DNA of 64,000 bases from Polytrichum commune (taxonomy: Eukaryota; Streptophyta; Polytrichopsida; Polytrichales; Polytrichaceae). The notes below the pieces were generated by a model, which was not told the DNA's origin, searched no databases, and was given only the letters and a program-made list of their open reading frames with translations. The stretch is taken from contig OX485807.1 in assembly GCA_950295325.1 (NCBI GenBank), forward strand, positions 41,134,440-41,198,439. The letters run 5' to 3'. The position numbers and the translations under genes were made by a program. This document shows positions 10,301 to 22,149 of the stretch, piece by piece. Each line of letters opens with the position of its first letter. The first letter of the stretch is position 1.

Positions 10301-13300
10301 GTGCTAGCGGGGTTCGCAGTAGGGTGGGCACTTTTGAGGCCTCCTCCACGTCGACATTGTCAACAATGGGAGGGGGGCCTATGCCCGGAGATGGTACCCC
10401 CTATATGTGTGCCAATACGGGGTCTACACTCCTCCAGAGTGAAGGAGGCCTTCTGAGCAGTGTGTATTTTTGACAAAGTTTTTGCAAGTTTTTGAAATTT
10501 GACACGCAAAAACTCGCACAAAAATAAAATGCACATCAATTTAGATTTTGACATGTAGTGTGAGTTGTGAAGAAAGAAACCACAAGTCAATTGACACTTT
10601 ACAAATTGAAATGACTCGTAGTAATAGGCATGTGACATTTTAGAAAAAAATGTACATGTCAATTGACATTCATTTTTGTTTTTGAAAACATCACGTGACA
10701 CTTTGGATTAGAAGTTGAACGTCAAATAAAATTTGTCAAACACACATACTGCTTCTGAGCCTGAGGCTATGTACTCGCTATAGCCTTCCCTGGATAGAGA
10801 AGGGAGCACAATCTACTGCTTGAGTAGTGTTATGGTGGTTGGATCCCTCCAAATCAATCTCTTTTATTGGTTTCATATTCTATGTTTATTGCCATTCTTT
10901 TTTATGTATTCTATCCATAATTTTCCATAAAGGTGGTTTGAGCGCATTAAGGACATTAAGGGCTTTGAGATGAACATGGAATTTATGTGGAAATGAGCAT
11001 GGAGCAATGACCCCACATTCCTTGAAAGTGAATTGTTGAGAAAAATCATTTGATAGTGACCATAAGAGTTGTTCTAAACATATTTCTTAAGATATTCCCA
11101 CCCAAATTTATAGTCAACCCCAAACACAACGAATATCACAATAGGAACTTCAATCAAAAATAGATGACGCATAATCGTGGTGCATAGTTCTGATTCTAGA
11201 TTGATATAGCCATACATCATTTGATGGAACCCATACACATGTTCAATGGGTTCATTTGCTTCATAATATATACCTCGATCCACCACACCACATGTCATAA
11301 AATCGAATGCTACGAATACATCACCCTCGTCCCGAGTGAACCTCGTAATCCTAAATTTCATGCACATGCAAAACATAGCGAGAAAAATCCATTGATTATA
11401 TACATATAAAGAGAGGAGGAGGATGATATAGGCCATGAGCCTACAATTTAAGCATTATGAAATAACTGGGCAATTCGAAATAATTGTACATACATTTGGG
11501 CCAAGCCAAGCATCTAGCCCACGTGGGGCAAGATGCCATATACTTGGCATGTGAAACAACATGATTTAGAAGCACGAGGCCAAAAGGGGAAACGATTTAG
11601 TCACACAAGAGTCTCGGCTTTGTGTACTTAAGTTGGCATACAATGAGGCGAGAACTTTGTCTCGTGCACGGCGCAATGTGTTTTACGACCGGGTCACCTT
11701 TTCATTTGATTTCTCATCCTTGGGTGCACACAATATTGGTTGTAGCTATCCCCCTGGGGGTGAATTTAGTATAGAGTAATGGGCCCATGTGCAAGCAAAG
11801 TCATTCAACAGGGTGGGTGGGGATTCTTTCTCTTAAAGATAAATTTTGGGACACCGTCCAATTATTCAGTTTTCAAATTTTAGCTTTTTAAGCGAGGGTT
11901 GATTTTATCACAAGATTCTTTTTTCCCCTATCGGTAGCGTATGTAAACACCTCTGTTGGTATTTGCGTGTAAACCATTAGCAACCCAACATGCAAGAAGC
12001 ATGACAATTCCATGTGAAACCCTCAGCCCCAACCCGCTACATGCCCCCCCCCCCCCCTGGCAACCAACAATATCCTCAAGGGCATTACTAGATAACCTCC
12101 AATATCCACCTTACAACACATACCCCACTTTATCCTATGACATGTTCCTAAGTACTTTGTATTTTCTCCCACCTGTATTAGTTCTTATATATTTGTACTA
12201 CCCTCCGTTATCTAATATCCCTACATTTCTTATAAAAAAAATTCTACACATTTTATGGGGGAGTCTTTAAAACCTTTTGTCTCAATTTGAGTAAATGGAT
12301 TTCTAGATTCTTTGAATGAATCGGATCTTTTCCTTGATCTCACGTAATTTACAAGATTCACATTACGTGCACCCCCTGAGCCCACGAGAGTGCACGATTG
12401 GGGTGATAATTTAAAGACAATGGGTGAAACACACATAGCTAAAGGTTTTCTTTTTCGTTATGTAGATATGCTAGGCTCTTAATAATGTGAGAAGAGTTGT
12501 AAGTCTACATTAAAGGTTATAAGCATCATGTTTTTATAGTATGTGTATGTTAGGCAGTCCAATATTTACCAATCTTCCAACTTGTGTAAAACATTGAGGC
12601 TATTTCTTACCTACAAGTTTGCACATATATTTCTATGTAGTGGCATGAAACTTGTATTAGGAGTATCGAGGCAACACCAACACGTCACTCTTTATTTTAA
12701 CTATGTGTGCACCACCAGGGCATGTCATACAATGAAAAACTTGCAATATGTGCATGTTGTATGATATACTACAATGCAAGTCCCATTTTCTCGACAAGTG
12801 AGTTGTGGAACCATTCAAATTACTCATTCAAGAGTCATTCCCACACAAATTTGAATCGAGATTCGTTTGATCACGACTATAATTCAACCAACCATTTTAA
12901 ACATTTGTAAAGCACTGGTATAGGACAAGTGTTGTCCCAACCCAACATGCAACACATCACTTGAACGTGGTCCCCCACTTTCTGGAACGGTAAGGAACAA
13001 TGCGATGACAACCTCATCATCACCACCACCACCAACACCATGTCTTTCATAATGTGTAGATATTATAATATTAGCTTTCACACAAGTATCAATGGGACTG
13101 GAGCCCTTTATACCATAAGACCTTTGTACATGTTGAATCGCAATGCCTTATAGTGATCTAAATATCTTAAATAATATATATTTCTTATTAATTTTACATG
13201 TTGGTTGGCATTCGGGTATGGGTATTGTGAAAATTCACTTTGAGTAAGTATGGGGTATGGAGAATAGATGAGAGGTTTATATGGGCAAGCATAGGGGAAT

Positions 13301-13500
13301 GTTATCGGATAGGTCTAGGACTAAGAAGAATTCTTCTTAGATGCATCTATGAAACATCTAAGAAGCAACCTAAGTTACCTTAGCTTGAGAAGTGAGTGAG
13401 AAGTATAAGTTAGATATAACTTCATGCTTGTGGCAAAGTTGTTTTGTTCACTATCCAACATTTCGAGAAATTTGTTCTTACAAGCTCATAACTTAACAAT
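10300..13500. other. Gene-free region with one unassigned open frame
   Basis: A 120-residue open frame on the minus strand (11,436-11,074) has a hydrophobic start and an acidic middle (TRDEGDVFVAFDF) but matches no family I recognise. It may be chance or an old element fragment. A 14-base poly-C tract is at 12,044-12,057. Nothing else stands out. Confidence 0.4.
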
Positions 13501-13504
13501 ATCA

Positions 13505-13745
13505 TTTAAGTATATTTGTACTAATTGCTTGTTTAAAAATAATAAGGGATGTGCACTTGTGGAGACAAAACATCAAACGATAACATCAAAAGCAACAACA
13601 CAGCAACCACAAGTTCAAATGTTTGTAGTCCATGTTCGCCAATTATCATATTTGTGTAGTCTTGTGATCTAGTGTACGTGATATCAGTGATTGGAATTGT
13701 CCAAAATTCATGCATATATAAATCCAAATATACTTCAATCCTACA
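13505..13745. repeat. Dispersed repeat C, copy 1
   Basis: This segment aligns with 38,285-38,525. Shared blocks include GGGATGTGCACTTGTGG, ACATCAAACGA and CCAAAATTCATGCATA followed by AATCCAAATATACTT. No coding capacity is evident. Confidence 0.7.
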
Positions 13746-13749
13746 TTTA

Positions 13750-16671
13750 ATATGCATTTAGAAGAATATATTCAATGAATGCGGAATTGACCAAGATTGC
13801 AAAAATAAGTACGAAGATCTCTTGCATCGAATATATATACATTGGGATGAATAGGAGCAAAGCGTTGAAACTATTGCGTGCACTTTTGATAGCATTGACT
13901 TCTCGTGCTCAATAGTTCAATCGTTAGGCTTTGATCGTGGAAGCCTACAAAGTCATGTTCTTATGTGAATCCCATATCCCCATATTCATTCCCCCACCCC
14001 AAAAAAAAAAATTATAACGTAAAATGCATACAATAAAGAAGGTGCAACTTCAATTTTTCCTGTAAATGGAGACCTTTGAATTGATGGTCTCCTAAAGAAT
14101 GCTAACTCTTGTGCTTTAATGGGTAGGTTGGGTAAGCGAACATATCTTGAGTGAGCATAAACATGGATGAGTTTAGACTTCGACCTAAATGAGTATGAAA
14201 TTAGTTTATCATTCATATTGTACTAATCTATTTTTGTTGCACATAGATTTCAACAATGGTTTCAAAGGGTTCGATGTTCGGTGATCAACAAAGCATTTTA
14301 TAGTTAGAAGAATTTGGTGATTGATACCAAATTACACTTCATTTATGCTTAATCTAAACATTGGACCACTCTTCGGAACATTTCCATAGTGCTTGCTAAT
14401 TTGAGAGTTCTAGAAGCAATTGAGTGGTATTGGAATAATAACATGACACACACATATATCACAATTGAAACAGGAAAGAAACCCGTTGCCCATGTTAGCT
14501 TTCTATCTCAAAAAAAATATTACAAAAAAAACAAAATAATAATAAAGATTAACATTATTTTTCTTTCCTTTTTTGGAGGGATGGAAGCCATTTATATTTT
14601 AATTATTGTAGAACTTTACACTCATCATTGCCCCGGCCTAGATCACATCTTCATTTAGTTGGGCCATGTTCCTCCTACGCCTCCTTCACTGCCCGGTCTT
14701 CCTACCCGCAATTGTGTGGGTTCCTCGTTGGGAATCAATGTGACAATAAGCATGGGATGGATGAAGATTGTGTATGTAGGTTTGGGAATGTATTTATAAG
14801 TGCACGGCCGGTATTAAATATCGTTAGTGCATGATCACACATAGTACACCAAGCACTAATGGAAAGGGGTGTGAAATCGGGTAACTTTAGTTTAGAGGAG
14901 AGCAGTCCCTCTACCCAAGGGTGTACTCTTCATTGGAATTCTAATTGACGTACGTAGGTGATTGTGGAATAAAATCCCTTATGTATGAGAAATCTATGGA
15001 GAAAACAAATGTATACATACTAAGGGTATGCTAGATAATAGACCCATGTGTTTGTCGTAAGATTTTTGGTTTAACATTCAGAGTATTGACCTCCAATATA
15101 CACACAATATAAATTATGAAGCAATTAGCTTATTATTACATATACAATGATTACACATTCCCTTTGAATGAAAAAAATTGAGAAATTTTCTTCATTCACA
15201 AGATGTAACTCATAATAATCTGACCCTAGAACGTATGTCATTGAGGCTAGAACAATAATGGCATCTAGATTTAGCATCATATAACCAATTAGGTTATAAC
15301 TTATAAGTCCACTTTCACTCATTTGACTTTTGATACCAGCATAACCCTATCTCCACATGCAAAAGGCAGGTCATTAGGTCAATAGATTCTCTACATTCAA
15401 TCCACCTATTACCAAAAGTTTGGTGCATTCTATAAACTTTTCCAATACACCAATCTCAGTAGTGAGAGGCTATGTAGGTACAAATGGTCTTCCACAACAA
15501 TGGCACAATCTAGAGGACAAGACTGAAGATAGCTAAAGAGCACTCAAAGAGCCATCAATTTGGAGAAATTGAGGAAATAGAGCAAACCCTAAGAACAATG
15601 AACCAGGTAGTCAATGGAACGATATCCACATGGCAAGAATGGATAGAAACTAAATTTGGATGAAAGGAACACATTCATTATTATACTTTTCTCTAAAACT
15701 TAGGACCCCCTTTTGTACATTAACCTCTACTTCAAATTTTTCAATAGCCTTTCTATATGTACACAAGTTACATAGTAACAAAATTTCCCCCTTGTGTAAA
15801 CAATGTATGGTAATGTCCTAAATATACCCATGTTACTCTCACGTAAGTTCATATATGATGTGAAGAGTCTCTCTTGGATCCCTTTATATGCACGTTCACT
15901 CTATATGAGCACTTTGAGGTGTGGGTCCCATGATCAAAACTAATTTCTTACAATACACATGGTCCTACATAAAAAAGTTGAAACTAAGATAATATTTGGT
16001 CAAAGATTGTGAGATATTCATAGTTGATTTCCTTATGTAGGAGTTGAGATTCTCCTCTTGGAATCACACGAGTTGAGAGCCAAATAGTGTGAGGGTTGTC
16101 TTTTTGTGATCCCTCATCCATATATTATTGCTTTAGGGATGCAAGCTCAAAAGTAATGAGAATATACCCAATAATCTAGACTAAGATGTTTTGACATTAT
16201 TTATTTGTTTGTTTGTTTGTTTTATTTGGAATTAAGAGATGTGCCCGAGACAAAGGTGGGTGGGTACAATGGGTCCTTAAAATTGGAGAGAGTTCCAAAA
16301 TGTACATCACAAATTTCCATAGGGTGGTGTATTGATTATCTATTATGTTGTATGTAGACCTTGAGGTAACAATCTTATGTAACCATTTTTGTGATAGTAG
16401 TGACGTGGCACAAAATAGGAGAAAATAATGAGATCATGCAATTACCACGACATTGAGTGTAATGTATATGTAATTTCGCAATTTTATTGCTTCGCATCTT
16501 CATTTTTTTTTTAATTTGGAGGTTTGTGATGTAGTGCACCACACTAAATATCTATGTCATCGCACATGTGACATCTCAAAACACAACCCATTTTGGGATG
16601 ACGTATAGATTTAGGCCAACTCAAAAATGAAGCAACATCATAATTCACACTGGTGACAACATTGGAGTCAC

Positions 16672-16710
<39 letters not shown>

Positions 16711-17030
16711 AACACACTATGGACATGTGTACACATAGACAAGACATACATTATACTTTATAGTGCAATTTATGTGACCACCCTAATCTCAGTGAGATTT
16801 CTTTACCTATGGTTGAATCTTCATAGTTTGAAATATGAAAATATGTCATATGAAAAAAAGACCTTCAAAATCGAAATTATTTCATCGTCTTCGAAATCTA
16901 TCTCTTGAACAATCACTAACTCGATTTCGCTCAACTGTTTGAATGCAATTAGCCCTCGAAGCTCAATTTCTTTTGTTGTTCACACTGTGCTCACACCTTG
17001 CTCAAATGACCCTAACGACGAATACTACCT
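13750..17030. other. Gene-free AT-rich region
   Basis: It contains a (CTTT)n microsatellite at 16,672-16,710 and short AT and GTTT runs. A fragment near 16,530-16,560 (GATGTAGTGCACCACACTAAAT) resembles the end of the CACTAC-type MITEs found later. No protein similarity was recognised. Confidence 0.6.
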
Positions 17031-17033
17031 TGT

Positions 17034-17266
17034 TTATCCCAGCCAGTGTGTGTTACTATTTGGAGTTACGCAATACAAGAACGTCTCACTCATGGGTTCA
17101 TTGTTTACTAACAAAAGCTCAACATGTTGTTTGAACATTAGAAAACATAAATAAGCTCAATTGGTAAAATATTACATTAATTTTTTAATATTTAACTAAT
17201 ATATAAAACTTTAAATAACTATATCATTGGGTAACTCCGAACAATAACACACACTTATTGGGATAA
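17034..17266. mobile_element. Short TIR element (MITE), 233 bp
   Basis: The left arm at 17,034-17,069 (TTATCCCAGCCAGTGTGTGT, then TACTATTTGGAGTTAC) is mirrored at 17,231-17,266 with a few mismatches. The inner TACTATTTGGAGTTACGCAA segment is also found in the CACTAC-ended elements at 47.6 and 52.2 kb, so these may be one superfamily. The target duplication was not resolved. Confidence 0.6.
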
Positions 17267-17269
17267 TCA

Positions 17270-20200
17270 ATGTACCTAACAATCCAACATTTCCTACCGG
17301 AATTGAAAACTCTCCCCATTCCTTGACATAACTTTGCATACTTTTTGTGGGTTGCATATGAATCTCTTAGTTTCTTTGATTACCTATGTAAGGTAGAAAT
17401 ACCATAATCCATTAACCACCCTCTAGCCGTGCACTAGACTGCCGTCAATATGGTGAAGTCCCATTTCTAAAACCGATCATGGTTCGGCGGCAACTTCAAT
17501 GCGTGTACATCTAGTGTAGCCAATGGGAGTCAAGTGTTAATGTACTCATGAAATAACTGATTTAAGCGATGTTTTGTATGGAAATGCGGATTACCGTGTT
17601 CGGTGTAGGGAGAATCTAGTGAAGGAGTAGGGAGTTGGACAACTTTCCACTTTGAAAAATTGTAGCATTTTTTGCGTAAGGCAGAAATATATGAAACAAC
17701 TTGCATTCATTCTTCCTAAATCCTTCTCGTCTATCTTGGAAAATTACCTCATGATCGTCAGACCAGATCTTCAATGCGAATCACCTTATTTTCACAGGTG
17801 ATGGTATTTCTACCTTCCAGACTCTTTACAGTTTTACCGCTCCTTTTCAAACGATTCAACCTCCCTGAAAGTGCAAAAGTTTACGGAAGTGTCTCCACTT
17901 TAAGGCTCAGTTACCTTGCCCTCCGCATCGAGTGCAGAAATGTGGCAAAGGATCACAGGCTCAAGAGATGTTGTGAAGCAAGCAATGAAGTCTACTAATG
18001 CGGTCGTTGGAACACATGAACACAATTCAATGGGAGGATGATGAGGTTGAAGCACTTTTGAAGCACATGGTGCACAGTGAGTGAGTGAGTGCCCTTGCAA
18101 ATTAGTGGGTGGGTATTTAGAGGAGTACAGTACTACAGTAGTAGTACAACAAGCAGAAAAACGACTTTCAAAGGATCCGATATACATATATATATATGTA
18201 TATATATATGTATATGTTCATCTAAAAAGGGAGTGCAAATTTCATGATTCCTTCTGGGAATCAGGTCAAATGGAACACTTGGCACTCATGTGGAGTTTTG
18301 ACCCAGCTCCGTTTTTATTCATGCATTATATTTTCTCTCATGATAAACTTGTGGCAGGCCTGTGTCATGGCGGCCTCCTCATCATCCGCTTCCCCTTGGC
18401 TGTGATTTGTCTGACGTTTTATCGTACTTAAGCTAAGGAAACATGTGCTCTATTAAGCTCTATAAGCTCTAAGTTACCACATGCACGAAGTGATGAGTCA
18501 GTAAGTTTGCGAGACAGGGCCTTGTGTATCAAGTTTCCCCCCCCCCCCCCCCCGCGTCATTCAGGCTTCCCGTGTGGTCGGGGGCTAGGAAGATCTCGGC
18601 CGTCGATTGCGACTTGGCAGATCTAAACGTTCTTAGGTTGCCTTCGAGCTTTTGGTTTCTTTTCCCCTCAGGTAGAGCTTGGAAAACTTCAGGTTGGATG
18701 AAATCTCCACCTCCATCCACTCACGAATCTTGGAAGAGATTTTTCGAACGAAGTCCTTCGTTAAGAGGACTTGCGAAGGAGATGATGCCAACGGGGGGGT
18801 TTTGAACTCCTACGTCTTCCTTCTGAAAGGTAGAGCCAAGGGCACTGGCCATCAACTCCAAGCCCCTTTTGATGACCAGGCTTGAAATAAAATGAAATGA
18901 AATTTCACTGGTTCTATGAGAGCATTTGTGTGGGATTTTGAAGGTTCCCAAAGGAACCTTCAAAATCACACACAAATGTTGGGATGAACAATCGACCCCT
19001 TCATCTTGCAAATATTGAATTTTCATCTGCCAAAATTTCATTTGTCAAAAGTTTTTTTCAGGTTGCCCGAGCAGTTTCGTAGACCGTAGGACGGGAACCT
19101 GTGGATGGATGGCTTGGATGTGGTGTGCCCATGACGACACACCCTTCATTCACAATGCCTCAATGACATGGAGGTTTTCCTTTTGAGTATAGTAGCAATT
19201 GGAAGAAAGAAAGAAAGAAAAGAAAAGAAAAACGAAAAAAACTATATATGGATCTAAACATGTGACAATCGTTATATAAACAAAACATGATGTTTGTTTT
19301 AGCCTAACATTTGTCAACTTAATTTAAGGTACTTTCTTCGAACAGAGCATTTACATTATGTGCAGATCATGGCTCTTACCCGTTCAAAACTTGTTGACAT
19401 GTCACATCCTTATTGGACACAAGCGTGTCGAACATGGACCATAGTGCACGACCTTCATGAATAGCGCTATGCATGATATCGTACAAGTGTCGTCCTACTA
19501 TAGGTTGTAGCAAGGTGTCCTTGTGTATAATATCTAGTACATATGGAAGAGAATGGTTATGATATACTAAGATCCAATATGTCCGATTCAAGTGGATGAC
19601 AATTTACATTTTGACTTTGAAATGTTGTAGTTATGCTAAGACTTTATTACATTTAAGTTTCGTGGAGCAAACCAAGCACCATAGTCCAAAACACTTTGTT
19701 GGCTGCATGGTGGAGCTTGAAGAGCTCATTAAAGGCTCAAAGCCTTTTAAAAAATCTCAACTCCCCCCCCCCCCCCAAATAACAACAAAGCTCCTAAAAT
19801 GACAAAAAAGTGCACATTGCCCATATGTTTGCCCCCTCTTGTGGAAGCATCCCTAGAGTTGCAAGGCCCTAGAGAGGAGCTTTTGTAGGCTTAAGAAAAT
19901 GTTTGCCACCCCTCCCATGGAACTCGACCCTTACTATGATACCAAAAATGCATGGACAAAATCATTTGACGATTAAAATAAATGCATACATTAACCATTT
20001 CTTGATTGTATTATTACTTTGTCATAAGGCATGTCTATAAAATGCATCACCACCAACGCCAAACACACAGTTTTAACACATTCGAGCGCAAACAAAATTC
20101 TCAATGGACGACAAAGACAAAAGTTAATGTGGTTCAAAGTTATGATATTTGTAGTCCAAGCGCAATGTAAACATACTATCAACCTAGAAGTGCGTGCACC

Positions 20201-20510
20201 TATTGCAAACATTTTGAACATTTCATACCTAAGGGATGGATAACAAAACTAGAACCTACATGAACAGATGTCAAAAAATCAACTTAAGAACATGAGAATC
20301 TTTTTGGAGTCAAGATGAATATCTTCTATATCCTTCAAATTGAAACTTATACATGACATGGAGTGTTTTCTTTTAAATACCCACAATTCAAATTGGATAT
20401 GTACCTCTACGTTAGAAACCATCATACATATGAGGCCAGTGTCCACATTAGATGCACCCACCTTTATTGTGTTAACCGACCTCCTCTTTTAGTTGACCAG
20501 ATACAACTGC
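17270..20510. other. Unassigned region between MITE and JAZ 3' flank
   Basis: Composition is less AT-rich around 17,760-18,110 and 18,540-18,900. A frame at about 17,925-18,040 reads AEMWQRITGSRDVVKQ then AMKSTNAVVGTHEHN and looks protein-like, but I do not recognise it and stops follow. A 17-base poly-C tract is at 18,537-18,553 and a 14-base one at 19,763-19,776. A (TA)n run lies at 18,181-18,215 and a GAAA-rich run near 19,201-19,235. Confidence 0.4.
18923..18978. repeat. Near-perfect 26-bp inverted repeat
   Basis: Arms 18,923-18,948 and 18,953-18,978 pair with a single mismatch around a four-base spacer. The inner halves read GATTTTGAAGGTTCC and GGAACCTTCAAAATC. Such tight symmetry in decayed sequence suggests a recent foldback or a transposon scar. 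No gene is attached. Confidence 0.8.
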
Positions 20511-20516
20511 TCCAAA

Positions 20517-20790
20517 ACATCCAGAAGGTAAAAAAAAAACACATCCACGCTCGGGTTTGGAAACACTTTGCTGGCAACTTTTGTAATGAGTTTCTTTCAG
20601 AAACATATGCATTTCAACCTTGGATATGGAACTCTACCTTAGAATCCATTCTAGGTCGCTTATCCGCATCAGGAAAACCAGCTTTAGTTGAGTTTGCCGA
20701 CAAGCTGCATCCGGAACATCCAGAGGGTCAATAACACACATCTGAACCTGGGTGTGGAAACACTTTGTTGGTAAGTTTCGTGAGGAGATA
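20517..20790. repeat. Direct duplication spaced by 200 bp
   Basis: Positions 20,517-20,590 and 20,717-20,790 share ACATCCAGA-GGT, CGGGTTTGGAAACACTTTG-like and GGCAA/GGTAA-TTT blocks. This is an old local duplication of about 75 bp. No coding function is seen. Confidence 0.6.
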
Positions 20791-20799
20791 AAAGGTGTT

Positions 20800-22149
20800 A
20801 TAGGGGGCTGGTGTATGGAAGGCGTGGTGGACTAAAGAATGGGGCAGACAACTATATTGGAGTACTGATCAGTCTGCAGAGAAGAGTAGATTAATTGACG
20901 TGAATGTGTCGTAAGCTGTGGCAGCAAGACTTTTCTGCACGAGTCAAGCACCTAGTAGATAAAAACGTGTGTAAGTAGGCGTACACGCAGGAATGTCAGA
21001 CTCAATCAGCAGACAGCCCGTTTCCGTTGGTTCAACTTTCAACACATTGCTCGTACAAAGCATACATTACTCCTTGTCTGCAGGAAAAGACTCCTCACAT
21101 GGCCTATTCCACGCCCTAGGGAATCTGAGTGCATCCCCAGAAAGGGGTGATCTCCAATTGGTAGGAGCAAGCCTTTAGCTCCAGCTTTGGGGCTGTGGTG
21201 GGGGTACCTACTAGCTTAGCTTATCTGATGCAGATGAGGTTAGCGTGTCACTACTTAGTGGAAGTTAGGCAGATGAAGAAGCTCGATTAACTTAGGAGAA
21301 GATCAAGTGTATCAAGCCACGATGTATGTCTTAATGTGCTACACAAGATTATACACCAACCTGATCATAAAACAGTGGAAGCAATCAATGGAATTCCTCA
21401 CACAAGCTGTGCCTTGTAAGCTATTGCAATCATAAAACGTTTAGGTGAAGAATATGGACAGTAACATTATGTGGGTTTACATAGGGGCAAAATATTGACA
21501 GCGAGAGGGGTTTACTGTGACTTCGTCCAGCAAGTGCAGCCACTATGGAGGCCACTGCAAGGACCAGTTTCGCTGCATCTCATGAGAACTCAGGACAAAA
21601 CTGCAGTCGAATAAGAGATCCTCACTGTTCACAGGAGGACCCACGTCATGACAGTTGTGAGAATCTGGAATATAGTTTGGTTTCCAATTGGCTGCCAGAA
21701 ATGTGCTGTACTTAACCACCAGAGGAGTGCCTGAATGTGCGCAGGACAAAGGAGATCCAAAATTTGAGTTGCATAATCACAACTCAGTAAGTACTTACTT
21801 GTCAATAAGATCCTCCAAAAACATTACAAAACCTAGATTTTTGGATGGTATCTACATATCTATACATTTTTTTGGAAAAATCTTAAATGATATACCCGAA
21901 CAGGTCCCAGCCATTTACTCGGTAGTATGCATTGATGTGGCCGGGCATGATATTCCTGTGCTTCCAGCTCAACCTCCATAATCCCGCTCGATTTAGTCTC
22001 TCTCAATCTGATGCATGTCTTCAACATGGATTGGCTTGGCCAAAGGTATTTACATGTATGTTCGTGAGACCCTGGTTTACTAGCCTACCGCTGCTAAAAT
22101 GCGACAAAGAATCACTTGCACTACTTTAACTACACAAAAATAGCAAAGG
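20800..22149 (-). other. 3' flank of the JAZ gene
   Basis: Moderate-GC sequence downstream of the JAZ stop codon, probably including its 3' UTR. Frames on both strands stay under 100 residues and none resembles a known protein. I saw no clear AATAAA signal on the minus strand. Confidence 0.4.

Noticed and set aside
18760-18900. Possible tRNA-derived SINE (GAGTTCAAAACC on the minus strand)
   Set aside because: Only one weak promoter-like box, with no second copy or poly-A tail.
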